DNA of 64,000 nucleotides from positions 248,001 through 312,000 of the forward strand of contig DASXZP010000027.1 in NCBI GenBank assembly GCA_036501825.1. The letters run 5' to 3'. Below, piece by piece: positions 11,150-20,713 of this stretch; position 1 is the first letter of the stretch; every line of letters begins with the position of its first letter. The notes under the pieces were generated by a model. It was not told the DNA's origin and ran no database searches. It was given only the letters and a program-made list of their open reading frames with translations. The translations under genes were made by a program, and so were the position numbers. The stretch is from JAFECT01 sp036501825 (lineage in GTDB: Bacteria > Pseudomonadota > Alphaproteobacteria > Caulobacterales > Caulobacteraceae).

Positions 11150-11422
11150 GTGACCGCCGTGCGGACGGTGGAAATCTGCAACGAACGCGGCCTGCACGCC
11201 CGCGCTTCGGCCAAGTTCGTCAAGCTGGCGTCCGCCTTCGACGCCGAGATCAAGGTCAGCCGCGACGGCCAGACCGTCGACGCCCGCTCGATCATGGGCC
11301 TGCTGATGCTGGCCGCCGGGCCCGGCTCCTCCATCGATATCAGCGCCGAGGGGCCCGAGGCCGACGCCGCGGTGGCCGCCCTGGCCGACCTGGTGGACGG
11401 GCGTTTCGAAGAGGACCGCTGA
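11150..11422 (+). CDS. ptsH: HPr phosphocarrier protein
   Basis: A 90-residue HPr with a GTG start. The active-site histidine is H16 in NERGLHARASAKF. The regulatory serine expected to be the HprK target is S47 in ARSIMGLLML. HPr shuttles phosphate from PTS enzyme I to EIIA proteins; with HprK and EIIA-Man it forms the alphaproteobacterial regulatory PTS linked to envelope and carbon/nitrogen control. It is the last gene of the run that starts at hprK. The 115-bp gap behind it holds no clear terminator. Confidence 0.96.
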   Translation: MTAVRTVEICNERGLHARASAKFVKLASAFDAEIKVSRDGQTVDARSIMGLLMLAAGPGSSIDISAEGPEADAAVAALADLVDGRFEEDR

Positions 11423-11537
11423 GGCGGCGCTCACCCTTTCGTAACGGGGTAGTGCGATCTTGCAACGCTCGTGTCGGGCGAGACGTGTGACGCTTAACAA
11501 AGTGTGAAACGGCACAGGGTCTAACTGGGGCTGCGAC

Positions 11538-11960
11538 GTGGTCGAACTGAAGGATATCCGGGTCCTCGTGGTCGATGACCAGGAAAACATGCGCCGAATC
11601 CTGGGCGCCCTGCTGCGCGCCTTCGGCTTCCTCCACATCCGCGAGTGCGAGGACGGCGCCAAGGCGCTCGAGGCCGTGCCGCAGTTCCGCCCCGACATCA
11701 TCGTCACCGACTTCTGCATGCCGCACCTGGATGGGATCGCCTTCGCGCGTCAGGTTCGCGCCTTGAAGGACCAGGGTCTTGCCCACGCGCCGATCCTGAT
11801 GGTCAGCGGTCACGCGCACATGAAACAGGTGATGGCCGCGCGCGACGCGGGGGTGAACGAGTTCCTGGCCAAGCCGGTGAACGGTCAGTGCCTGGCCGAG
11901 CGCGTCACCCGCATCATCCAGGAACGCGCCACGCCTTCGTCCACCGCTCAGGCGAGCTAG
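11538..11960 (+). CDS. Receiver-only (CheY-like) response regulator
   Basis: A 140-residue single receiver domain with no output domain. Acidic pocket residues are VVDDQEN (residues 11-17), the phospho-acceptor is D58 in DIIVTDFCMPHLDG, the conserved switch Ser is in MVSGHA and the Lys is in AKPVN. The start is GTG. Such proteins work in chemotaxis, phosphorelays or as phosphate sinks; the partner is not in this window. Its stop shares the palindrome CTAG with the stop of convergent bioB, giving a 4-bp overlap. Confidence 0.9.
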   Translation: MVELKDIRVLVVDDQENMRRILGALLRAFGFLHIRECEDGAKALEAVPQFRPDIIVTDFCMPHLDGIAFARQVRALKDQGLAHAPILMVSGHAHMKQVMAARDAGVNEFLAKPVNGQCLAERVTRIIQERATPSSTAQAS

Positions 11961-12958
11961 GCGCGCGCTTCGGCGCCGGTTTTTTCGCTCATGGGCCTGA
12001 GCCCGAGATCCGCGAACAGCTTCGCGTCGGAATCGATTTCCGGATTGGGCGTGGTCAAGAGCCGCTCGCCCACGAAGATCGAATTGGCGCCGGCCATGAA
12101 GCACAGCGCCTGCAGCTCGCGGCTCATCCCCTCGCGCCCGGCGGACAACCGGACCATGGCCTTGGGACAGACCAGCCGCGCGACCGCGATGGTGCGCACG
12201 AACTCCAGCCCGTCGATCTCGCCCTCGCGCTTGATCAGATCGCCGAGCGGCGTGCCCGTGATCGGGACCAGCGCATTGACCGGCAAACTGTCCGGATGCG
12301 CGGGCAGGGTCGCGAGCGCGTGCAGCAGGCCGGCGCGATCACGGCGCGCTTCGCCCATGCCCACGATGCCGCCGCAGCAGGTCGCCATGCCCGCGTCGCG
12401 CACCGCCTCCAAGGTGTCGAGCCGGTCCTGGTAGACGCGGGTGGTCACCACCTTGGCGTAATAGTCGGGACCGGTGTCGAGGTTGTGGTTGTAGTAGTCG
12501 AGCCCCGCGGCCTTCAGCGCCTTGGCCTGATCGGCGCTCAGCATGCCCAGTGTCGCGCAGGTCTCCAGCCCCAGCGCCTTCACGCCGGAGATCATCGCCT
12601 CCAGCTTCGGCAGGTCGCGGTCCTTCAGCTCGCGCCACGCGGCGCCCATGCAGAAACGCTGCGCGCCCGAGGCCTTGGCGCGCGTGGCCTCGGCGATGAC
12701 CGCGTCGGCCTCCATCAGCTTCGAAGCGCCCAGCCCGGTTTCGAAGTGCGCCGACTGGCTGCAATAGCCGCAGTTCTCCGAACAGCCCCCGGTCTTCACC
12801 GACAGCAGCTGCGACAGCTGCACCTCGCTCGGATCGAACCAGCGCCGATGCACTTCGGCCGCCCGGAACACCAACTCGGTGAACGGCAGCTCAAACAAGG
12901 CCTCGACCTCGGCAAGCGACCAGTCGTGGCGGGGCAGGGCAGGATCGTGCGCGCTCAT
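11957..12958 (-). CDS. bioB: Biotin synthase
   Basis: A radical-SAM enzyme converting dethiobiotin to biotin. From the ATG at 12958 it has 333 residues. The SAM cluster motif is C59-x3-C63-x2-C66 in GGCSENCGYCSQS, and YYNHNLDT is the conserved active-site block. Upstream in-frame codons reach 13030 but that extension is Pro/Ala-rich and not expected. Other bio genes are not adjacent. I looked for a BioR-type site (TTATCTATAA) upstream and did not see one. Confidence 0.96.
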   Translation of the reverse strand: MSAHDPALPRHDWSLAEVEALFELPFTELVFRAAEVHRRWFDPSEVQLSQLLSVKTGGCSENCGYCSQSAHFETGLGASKLMEADAVIAEATRAKASGAQRFCMGAAWRELKDRDLPKLEAMISGVKALGLETCATLGMLSADQAKALKAAGLDYYNHNLDTGPDYYAKVVTTRVYQDRLDTLEAVRDAGMATCCGGIVGMGEARRDRAGLLHALATLPAHPDSLPVNALVPITGTPLGDLIKREGEIDGLEFVRTIAVARLVCPKAMVRLSAGREGMSRELQALCFMAGANSIFVGERLLTTPNPEIDSDAKLFADLGLRPMSEKTGAEARA

Positions 12959-13044
12959 AGGGGACGCTTTAGCAGGGGGATGCGGAGGTGCAACCACGCA
13001 AACGGCCTTGCCACGTGATGAATTCAGCATCGCGGTTTAGATAT

Positions 13045-13177
13045 TGTCCGTCACCCCGGGCTTGTCCCGGGGCCCAGGGTTTGTGCCGTGACTCAGGGAC
13101 GCCCAGGTTCGCGCGAACCTGCGAACTCCACTGCGGGCTGAACGCTGGGCCCCGGGACAAGCCCGGGGTGACGGACA
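13045..13177. repeat. REP/BIME-like inverted repeat, family A copy 2
   Basis: Perfectly complementary 33-bp arms at 13045-13077 and 13145-13177 share the core CACCCCGGGCTTGTCCCGGG with the copy at 5631. It lies in the divergent gap between bioB and kynU. The 67-bp spacer also has small complementary words (CAGGTTCGCGCGAACCTG). It fills most of the gap, leaving little room for promoters. Confidence 0.85.
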
Positions 13178-13232
13178 TATTTGGAGGCGCGTGGGATTTG
13201 AGGTCTGTCGGAACTCGCGGCATACCACTGTC

Positions 13233-14462
13233 ATGACCATCACCCGCACCGACTGCGAGGCCCTGGACGCCGCCGATCCTTTGCGGGCCATCCGCGACCG
13301 GTTCGAGATTCCCGAGGGCGTCGTCTACCTCGACGGCAATTCGCTGGGGGCTCTGGCCAAGGGTGTCGCTGAACGACTCGACGCCGCCGTGCGGCAGGAG
13401 TGGGGGCGGGGGCTGATCCGCTCGTGGAACACCGCCGGCTGGATGGATTTGCCGCAGCGTTGCGGCGCCAAGATCGCGCGTCTGATCGGCGCGCGCGACG
13501 ACGAGGTGATCGTCGCGGACTCCACCTCGGTCGATCTGTTCAAGCTGGCGTCGGCGGCGCTGAGCCTCACCGGCCGCAACGTTCTGGTCGCCGAGGCGGG
13601 CGATTTCCCGACCGACCTCTACATCCTGCAGGGCCTCTGCAGCCTGGTCGGCGCCGAACTGCGCATGGTCGCGCGCCAGGACATCGAAGCGGCGTTGAGC
13701 GACGACGTCGCCGCCCTGGTGCTGACCCACGTGAACTATCGCACCGGTGAGATTCACGACATGGATGCGCTGACCCGCGCCGCCCAGGCCAAGGGCGCGT
13801 TGACGATCTGGGATCTCAGTCACAGCGCCGGCGTGCTCGACATCGACCTGAACGCGGCCAATGCCGACTTCGCTGTCGGTTGCGGCTACAAATATCTCAA
13901 CGGCGGTCCCGGCGCCCCGGCCTACGTCTTTGTCGCAACGCGCTGGCACGAGCGGTTCACTCAACCGCTCACCGGCTGGCTCGGTCATGCGCGGCCGTTC
14001 GCCTTCATCGATCAGTACGAACCGGCGCCGGGTCTGGCGCGTGCGCTCTGCGGCACGCCGCCGGTGCTGAGTATGATCGCGCTCGAAGCCGGCCTCGCCA
14101 CCTTCGACGGCGTCGCCATGCGCGACGTTCGCGCCAAGGCCCAGTCGCTCGGTGACCTGTTCCTGACTCTGGTCGATGAGCGCCTGGGCGATCACGGCTT
14201 CACTCCCGCCTGTCCGCGCGACGGCGGCCGGCGCGGCGGCCAGGTCAGCCTGCGCCACCCCCAGGCCTACGGCGTCTGCCAGGCCCTGATCGAGCGCGAG
14301 GTCATCCCGGACTTCCGCGCCCCCGACGTGGTCCGCTTCGGCTTCGCCCCCCTCTACACGCGCCACCTGGACGTCTGGGAGGCGGTGGACCGCCTGGCCG
14401 GGGTCATGGCGGAAAAAGCCTTTGCGGACAGCCGCTTTCGGGTCCGCAACGCGGTCACCTGA
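13233..14462 (+). CDS. kynU: Kynureninase
   Basis: A PLP-dependent enzyme that splits kynurenine into anthranilate and alanine in tryptophan breakdown. It has 409 residues, the usual family length. Signatures are YLDGNSLGAL near the N terminus, WDLSHSAGVLDIDL (PLP-binding Asp), and K220 in GCGYKYLNGGPG. RFGFAPLYTRHLDVWEAV is typical near the end. The ATG at 13233 is chosen over an upstream frame to 13191, which begins inside repeat-flanking sequence. The kynA/kynB partners are not in view. It ends 17 bp before the ahcY operator palindrome. Confidence 0.95.
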   Translation: MTITRTDCEALDAADPLRAIRDRFEIPEGVVYLDGNSLGALAKGVAERLDAAVRQEWGRGLIRSWNTAGWMDLPQRCGAKIARLIGARDDEVIVADSTSVDLFKLASAALSLTGRNVLVAEAGDFPTDLYILQGLCSLVGAELRMVARQDIEAALSDDVAALVLTHVNYRTGEIHDMDALTRAAQAKGALTIWDLSHSAGVLDIDLNAANADFAVGCGYKYLNGGPGAPAYVFVATRWHERFTQPLTGWLGHARPFAFIDQYEPAPGLARALCGTPPVLSMIALEAGLATFDGVAMRDVRAKAQSLGDLFLTLVDERLGDHGFTPACPRDGGRRGGQVSLRHPQAYGVCQALIEREVIPDFRAPDVVRFGFAPLYTRHLDVWEAVDRLAGVMAEKAFADSRFRVRNAVT

Positions 14463-14478
14463 GCTGCCCCGCCCGGGT

Positions 14479-14500
14479 CATATAAAGATATCTTTATATG
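14479..14500. promoter_or_regulatory. Perfect 22-bp palindrome upstream of ahcY, likely repressor operator
   Basis: The half-site CATATAAAGAT is followed directly by its exact reverse complement. It is strikingly A+T-rich in a G+C-rich genome and lies 78 bp before the ahcY start, where a promoter would sit. ArsR-type regulators of the methionine/SAH cycle (SahR type) bind A/T-rich palindromes ahead of ahcY in Proteobacteria; assigning this site to such a regulator is inference, and no arsR gene is in the window. Confidence 0.65.
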
Positions 14501-14577
14501 TTTCTGCGGCCGGTCTATAGAGCCGGTCCGAACCCCCTCTCCCCGCATCCTCTCTCTCGCCGCCAAGGACCCGCCCC

Positions 14578-15969
<1,392 letters not shown>

Positions 15970-15972
15970 CCC

Positions 15973-16818
15973 ATGCCGCTGGCCCTGATCCTTTCCAGCT
16001 ACGTTGCCGCCAGTCGGGTGGGCGGCATGGCGCAGGCTTACGCGCTGGCGCCGTTCAAGATCGATCCGGTGGTCGTGCCTACGACCTTGTTCGGACGTCA
16101 CCCCGGCTGGGGACCGCCCGGGGGCAGCGCGGTCGACGCGGCGACCTTCAAGAGCGTGATCGAAGGCGTCGCCGCGAACGGTCTGCTCGATCTGACCGAC
16201 GTGATTCTCACCGGCTATTTCGCATCGCCCGAACAGGTTTGGGTCGCCAGCGAAACCATCGCGCTCGCGCGCGCCCAGGCAAAGGCGCTGGGGAAGACGC
16301 CGCCGATCATCCTTGTCGATCCTGTCATGGGCGACGATGACAAGGGGCTCTATGTAAAGCCCGGCGTTGCCGACGCGTTGATCGATCTCGCGCGCGACGC
16401 CGACATCATCACACCGAACCTGTGGGAGCTGTCGCGGCTCAGCGGACAGGAGGTGACCGACGCAGCCTCCGTCATCGCCGCGGCGCGCGCGTTCGGCAAA
16501 CCTGCGCTCGTCACCTCGGTTCCTGGCGACCCTGGCGAGATCGGCGCCTTGTGGGCCGACGCGGAGTCCGCGGTGGCTGCTTTTCATCTGCGACAGGACA
16601 ATGTGCCGCGCGGCACGGGCGATCTGATCGCGGCTCTGTTCGCGGCCTGGCTCCTCGAAGGTCGCACACCGCTCGGCGCCTGCGTCAGCGCCGTGCACGG
16701 CACGGCCGAGGCGGTACAGGCCGCCGCGGAATGGCGCGCGCCCGAACTTCCCCTGGTCGCGCTCGGCGATCGGCTGGTGCGTCCGAGCGCGAGGGTGCGT
16801 ATAGAGACCTTCTCCTGA
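15973..16818 (+). CDS. pdxY: Pyridoxal/pyridoxine kinase (PdxY-like)
   Basis: A 281-residue ribokinase-fold kinase that makes pyridoxal 5'-phosphate. Signatures: ILSSYVAASRVGG at the start, VDPVMGDD in the middle, DIITPNLWELSRLSG, and the anion-hole motif GTGD with the catalytic base D217. It starts 3 bp after ahcY, so it is likely in that operon. PLP supply fits the preceding PLP enzyme kynU, but that link is only positional. Whether it favours pyridoxal or pyridoxine cannot be told from sequence. Confidence 0.92.
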   Translation: MPLALILSSYVAASRVGGMAQAYALAPFKIDPVVVPTTLFGRHPGWGPPGGSAVDAATFKSVIEGVAANGLLDLTDVILTGYFASPEQVWVASETIALARAQAKALGKTPPIILVDPVMGDDDKGLYVKPGVADALIDLARDADIITPNLWELSRLSGQEVTDAASVIAAARAFGKPALVTSVPGDPGEIGALWADAESAVAAFHLRQDNVPRGTGDLIAALFAAWLLEGRTPLGACVSAVHGTAEAVQAAAEWRAPELPLVALGDRLVRPSARVRIETFS

Positions 16819-16841
16819 CCCCGGACGCGGATAGGCGGCCC

Positions 16842-17981
16842 ATGACTGACACCTATGCCCCGGACATCCAGGGAACCGCGCCGGCGCGGTTCGCACGCGT
16901 GAAGGACGCCTTCGCCGCCAACTTCGCCGGGGGCGCCGAACTCGGCGCGCGCTTCACCCTGTGCATCGACGGCGAGCCGGTGGTCGATCTGTGGGGCGGT
17001 CACGCCGATCGCCAGCGCACCAAGCCTTTCGAGGCCAATACGCTCGCGCCGGTCTATTCCACCGGCAAGGCGGTCATGGCCCTGATGATGGCCACCCTGG
17101 TCGAGCGCGGGAAGCTCGATTACGACCAGCGCATGGCCGAGGTCTGGCCCGCCTTCGGTCAGAACGGCAAGGAGCGGATCACCATCGCCCAGGCCCTGTC
17201 GCACCAGGGCGGTCTCGCGGGCCTCGTGCCGCCGCAGGAGCCGACCATCTGGTTCGACCGCGAGGCGGTGCTGCGCGTTCTCTGCGCCCAGGCGCCCATG
17301 TGGCCGCCGGGCTCCGCGTCGGGCTATCATCCGGTGACCATCGGCTATCTGATGGGCGAAGTGTTCCGCCGCATCGACGGGCGCACCATGGGCCAGGCGT
17401 TGCGCGAGGATTTCGGTGCGCCCTTCGGCATCGAGTTCTGGATCGGTCTGCCCGAAAGCGAACACGCGCGCGTCTGCGACATTCAAAAGCCGACCTCGCC
17501 GCCGGACCTCGGCGAAATCACCCCGATCAAGAGCGCGGCCTTCCTCGACCGCGGCTCCGTCGCCGGCGGCCGCGCCGCCGCCGAATGGCGCGCGCTCGAG
17601 ATTCCCTCCGCCAATGGTCACGGCACGGCGCCGGCGCTGGCGCGTCTGCTCAGCGTCATCGCCACCGGCGGCCGCCTCGACGGCAAGCACGTGTTGTCCG
17701 CCTCCACAGTCGCCCAGGCCACGCGCGAGCGCATCTTCGGCCAGGACCTGGTGCTGCCGTTCAAGCTGTCCTGGGCCGCGGGCTTCCTGCGCAACCGCGA
17801 CCTCAACATCTACGGCCCCGGCAGTCTCAGCGTCGGCCATTCGGGCTGGGGCGGCTCCTGCGTCTTCGCCGATCCGGAAACGCGCTTCTCCGGCGCCTAT
17901 GTGATGAACAAACAGTCGCCCCACCTGATCGGCGACCCCCGCCCCGTGCGCCTGATCGAAGCGGTCTATTCGGCCCTTTGA
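16842..17981 (+). CDS. Serine hydrolase of the beta-lactamase/EstB family
   Basis: A 379-residue protein of the class-C beta-lactamase fold. The SxxK catalytic pair is S73-T-G-K76 (VYSTGKAV), and the tyrosine motif region is SGYHPVTIGYL. HSGWGGSC sits where the KTG-like HxG box is expected. No signal peptide is visible, so it is more likely a cytoplasmic esterase than a lactamase. The start ATG at 16842 is preceded by GGCGGCC. It lies 23 bp downstream of pdxY. Substrate unknown. Confidence 0.88.
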   Translation: MTDTYAPDIQGTAPARFARVKDAFAANFAGGAELGARFTLCIDGEPVVDLWGGHADRQRTKPFEANTLAPVYSTGKAVMALMMATLVERGKLDYDQRMAEVWPAFGQNGKERITIAQALSHQGGLAGLVPPQEPTIWFDREAVLRVLCAQAPMWPPGSASGYHPVTIGYLMGEVFRRIDGRTMGQALREDFGAPFGIEFWIGLPESEHARVCDIQKPTSPPDLGEITPIKSAAFLDRGSVAGGRAAAEWRALEIPSANGHGTAPALARLLSVIATGGRLDGKHVLSASTVAQATRERIFGQDLVLPFKLSWAAGFLRNRDLNIYGPGSLSVGHSGWGGSCVFADPETRFSGAYVMNKQSPHLIGDPRPVRLIEAVYSAL

Positions 17982-18037
17982 ACGGCAACCTAGGCGCATC
18001 GCACGGTTCCGGCTAAGGTCTGCAAGGGGGATTGCTC

Positions 18038-18586
18038 ATGCGCATACGCGGACTCTTGATTCTGACGCTGATGGCCGCCGCGACGGCGTTTTCGGCGCAC
18101 GCCACGGGGCCGACCCAAAACCCCATGACCGGCAGCCCGATCAGCTATCCCAACGGGCGGGTGGACACCGGCGGGCACGGGCAATGGGCGGGTACGGTCG
18201 ACGAATACAACAACGGCCTCACCGCGCTTAAGGCGAAGAAATACCGCGACGCGATCATCGATTTTAATCACGCTCTGGGCGGCGCGCCGCGAGACCCCAA
18301 CGTCTGGATCATGCTGGGCGTCGCCAAGGAAGGCGCGGGCGATCTTCGCGGCGCCCACGGCGCCTTCGCCAAGGCGGTGAAGTTCGACGACGGTAACATC
18401 GCCGCGCGCGGGCGCCTCGGCGCGACGGCGGCCGAACTGGGCCTGACCGACGAAGCCCAGGCGCAACTGGCCGACCTGCAGACGCGCGCGGCGGCCTGCG
18501 GGGCCGGCTGCCCCGATCAGGCGCCGCTCAAGGACGCGATAACTGCGATCCAGGACGCCCTCGCACACGGGCCGGCGAAATCCTGA
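18038..18586 (+). CDS. Exported TPR-repeat protein with CxxxC motif
   Basis: A 182-residue protein with a signal peptide (MRIRGLLILTLMAAATAFSAHA). Two to three TPR-like units follow (YNNGLTALKAKKYRDAIIDF; VWIMLGVAKEGAGDLRGAHG). The C-terminal block LQTRAAACGAGCPDQAPL contains a CxxxC pair. It is a shorter paralogue of the protein at 18864-19808, which shares GLAKEGAGDxxGA and the same Cys block. The ATG at 18038 is chosen over a TTG at 18032 because AAGGGGG lies 7 bp upstream. It probably acts in the periplasm; the partner is unknown. Confidence 0.82.
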   Translation: MRIRGLLILTLMAAATAFSAHATGPTQNPMTGSPISYPNGRVDTGGHGQWAGTVDEYNNGLTALKAKKYRDAIIDFNHALGGAPRDPNVWIMLGVAKEGAGDLRGAHGAFAKAVKFDDGNIAARGRLGATAAELGLTDEAQAQLADLQTRAAACGAGCPDQAPLKDAITAIQDALAHGPAKS

Positions 18587-18660
18587 GGACGACCTCGGCG
18601 GCGAAGATATTGCCGCAAACGGCCCCGGCCGCGGTGCGACCGGCAATTTCCTGCTCCGGA

Positions 18661-18689
18661 TCGAAGACATATCCCGCAAATGTCTTCGA
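18661..18689. other. Perfect 10-bp stem hairpin in the gap between TPR genes
   Basis: TCGAAGACAT (18661-18670) and its exact complement ATGTCTTCGA (18680-18689) flank a 9-base spacer. It lies in a 277-bp gap (18587-18863) that otherwise holds no gene I can support. No T-run follows, so it is not a standard terminator. It could be an operator or an RNA element in the leader of the second TPR gene. Confidence 0.55.
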
Positions 18690-18863
18690 TCGCGCGAGTT
18701 CATTGCCCGGTTGGCGGCTTTCGCGATAAGCTTCTTGCCTGATCGTCCCGTACCGCGGTGACGTCCACCCGATAGGCCCCGTTTGCGGGCGCCTGAAACC
18801 ATCCGGGCTTCGTGCGCATCAAACCGCGCAGTCGGGGCGTGTGGATTTTGAGGGAGGTGGACC

Positions 18864-19808
18864 ATGACGCACGGGAACAGCGTCCGAGTTCTGATCATCA
18901 CGGCATCGGTGGCCGCTTTGCTTGCCGGCGCCGCCTGGGCGTCCGGGGGCGGGAGCGGCGGCGGCATGGGCTCGACCATGCCCAGCGCGTCGGGGCCGCA
19001 GTACAATCCGGTCGAGGAGCACCAGAAAGGCGTCGAAGCGCTGAAGGCGCAACAGTACAAGGTCGCGATCTCGCACTTCAACCGCGTGATCGACGTCGCG
19101 CCGAAGGACTCCGGCACTTGGACCTTGATGGGGCTCGCCAAGGAAGGCGCGGGCGACGCCAAGGGCGCGCGCTCGGCCTACGAAAAGGCGGTGCGCTACA
19201 ACGGCGACAACATCACCGCGCACCAGTTGCTCGGCGTGGCCGAAGCCAAGGCCGGCGACACGGCCAAGACCCAGGCCGAACTCGCCGACCTGCAAAAGCG
19301 CGACGCGGCCTGCGCCGGCAGTTGTCCGAAAAACGACGAGCTGAAGGCCGCCATCGCCGCCCTTCAGGCCGCCCTCGACGGCGGCGCGGCGACCGACACG
19401 CCCAAGGCGTCCTTGCTGTTCAACAGCCCCGCCGGCGGCGACCGCGCCTATGTCGAAGCCGTGGCCCTGATCAATGCGGGCCGCTACGAGGACGCGCTGC
19501 AGTCGCTGCACAAGTCCGAGCTCGCCTTCGGGCCGCACCCGGACATCCTCACCTATGAGGGCTACGCGAACCGCAAGCTGCATCGCTACGACCAGGCCGA
19601 GGCCTATTACACCGAGGCCCTGGCGGTTGACCCGACCCACGTCGGCGCCACCGAATACTATGGCGAGCTGAAGGTGGAACGCGGCGACATCGCGGGCGCC
19701 AAGAAGCTGCTCGCCCGGCTGGATGCGATCTGCACCTTTGGCTGTTCGGAGCAGGAGGAGCTTCGCGGGTGGATCGACCAGGCGCCGCACTCGCAGCACG
19801 GGTCGTAA
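18864..19808 (+). CDS. Exported TPR-repeat protein with two CxxxC motifs
   Basis: A 314-residue paralogue of the preceding TPR protein. After a signal peptide (about residues 1-26) comes a Gly-rich linker, then two TPR regions. Each region is closed by a similar block: LQKRDAACAGSCPKNDEL and LDAICTFGCSEQEEL, both with CxxxC. The conserved Cys pairs suggest disulfide-stabilised TPR ends or a redox/metal site. GGTGG precedes the ATG. The last 40 bp overlap the cytochrome gene, whose ribosome site CAGGAGGAG lies inside this reading frame, so the two products should be made together. Confidence 0.84.
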   Translation: MTHGNSVRVLIITASVAALLAGAAWASGGGSGGGMGSTMPSASGPQYNPVEEHQKGVEALKAQQYKVAISHFNRVIDVAPKDSGTWTLMGLAKEGAGDAKGARSAYEKAVRYNGDNITAHQLLGVAEAKAGDTAKTQAELADLQKRDAACAGSCPKNDELKAAIAALQAALDGGAATDTPKASLLFNSPAGGDRAYVEAVALINAGRYEDALQSLHKSELAFGPHPDILTYEGYANRKLHRYDQAEAYYTEALAVDPTHVGATEYYGELKVERGDIAGAKKLLARLDAICTFGCSEQEELRGWIDQAPHSQHGS

Positions 19809-20713
19809 TCGCCGGCGCCAGTGCGTTGCTTTTGGCCGCGGTCGCTCTGCCGCCGTTGAAAGGCGCGCGCTGGCTCGCGCCCGGAACCGACCTGAAGACT
19901 GCGCTGGGCACGCTGCCCGGCGAATGCGTCACCCTGCCGAAGACGCGTGCGGCGCGCTGGCGCGTGGAGGTCGGCCGCGCCGCGTTTCGTTCAACGGTGA
20001 TCTTCGGCGGCCAGGCCGGGCGTGCGGGCCTGTCGTGCAACGCCTGCCACGTGAACGGCCGCACCAATCCCGACTTCCAGTTCCCGGGCCTGTCGGGGGC
20101 GCCGGGCACGGCGGACATCACCTCGTTTCTGATGTCGCCCAAGCGCGGCAAGGACGAGCACCACTACAAGCCAATCCCCAACCTGTCGGGCCCGAAGACC
20201 GCGCTGCGCATCGACCAGGACCCGCACAGGAAGGACCTGGAAGGCTTCATCCACGGCATCGTCACCGAAGAGTTCGACGGCCGCGAACCGTCGCCCGCGG
20301 TGCTGAACGGCTTGGCCTCCTACGTGCGCGCCCTGTCGCCCAGCGCCTGCCCGAAGGCCGAACGCATCGCTCAATCGCCGCGCGATCGGCTGGAGGATAT
20401 CCGCCGCGCGCTGCGCGCCGCCGATGGCGCCCTGGCCCGTCACGATGCGCCGACCGCGGTCGCAATGGTGGAATCGGCGCGCAGCCAACTGGGCCTGATC
20501 TACGAACGCTATCCCGGCGACGGCCTGGAACATTCGCGCAGCGAACTGAAGGCGGCGGGTCTTTCGCTGGCGTCGTTGCGCAGCGCGATCGACCGTGGCG
20601 ACAAACAGGCGCGGGTGAAGATTGCGGAGTGGATCGCCTCGTCGTCCTCACTTGAGAAGACGCTGATGCGCGACGAACCGCGCTCGCTGTTCAACCCGCA
20701 GCGGCTCGGCTAG
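19769..20713 (+). CDS. Mono-heme c-type cytochrome, exported
   Basis: A 314-residue protein with an N-terminal hydrophobic signal or anchor (about residues 10-30). It has one heme-attachment motif, C90-N-A-C93-H94, in LSCNACHVNGRTNPDF. The surrounding layout (GQAGRAGLSC..., later LEGFIHGIVTEEFDG) resembles the cytochrome c peroxidase-like group, but only one CxxCH is present, so peroxidase activity is doubtful. The C-terminal half is helical with no recognised domain. The GTG start is supported by the strong AGGAGG about 9 bp upstream inside the TPR gene. It overlaps convergent rarD by 23 bp. It would depend on the Ccm system encoded at 50.7-53.6 kb. Confidence 0.85.
   Translation: MDRPGAALAARVVIAGASALLLAAVALPPLKGARWLAPGTDLKTALGTLPGECVTLPKTRAARWRVEVGRAAFRSTVIFGGQAGRAGLSCNACHVNGRTNPDFQFPGLSGAPGTADITSFLMSPKRGKDEHHYKPIPNLSGPKTALRIDQDPHRKDLEGFIHGIVTEEFDGREPSPAVLNGLASYVRALSPSACPKAERIAQSPRDRLEDIRRALRAADGALARHDAPTAVAMVESARSQLGLIYERYPGDGLEHSRSELKAAGLSLASLRSAIDRGDKQARVKIAEWIASSSSLEKTLMRDEPRSLFNPQRLG

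Noticed and set aside
12959..13044. BioR operator upstream of bioB
   Set aside because: No match to the TTATCTATAA-type palindrome was seen.
14463..14577. SAM or SAH riboswitch in the ahcY leader
   Set aside because: I looked for the conserved cores and stems and could not find them. The 22-bp palindrome explains the region better as a protein-binding site.
19769..20713. Di-heme cytochrome c peroxidase
   Set aside because: Only one CxxCH motif is present (C90-C93-H94), so the call was lowered to a mono-heme cytochrome.
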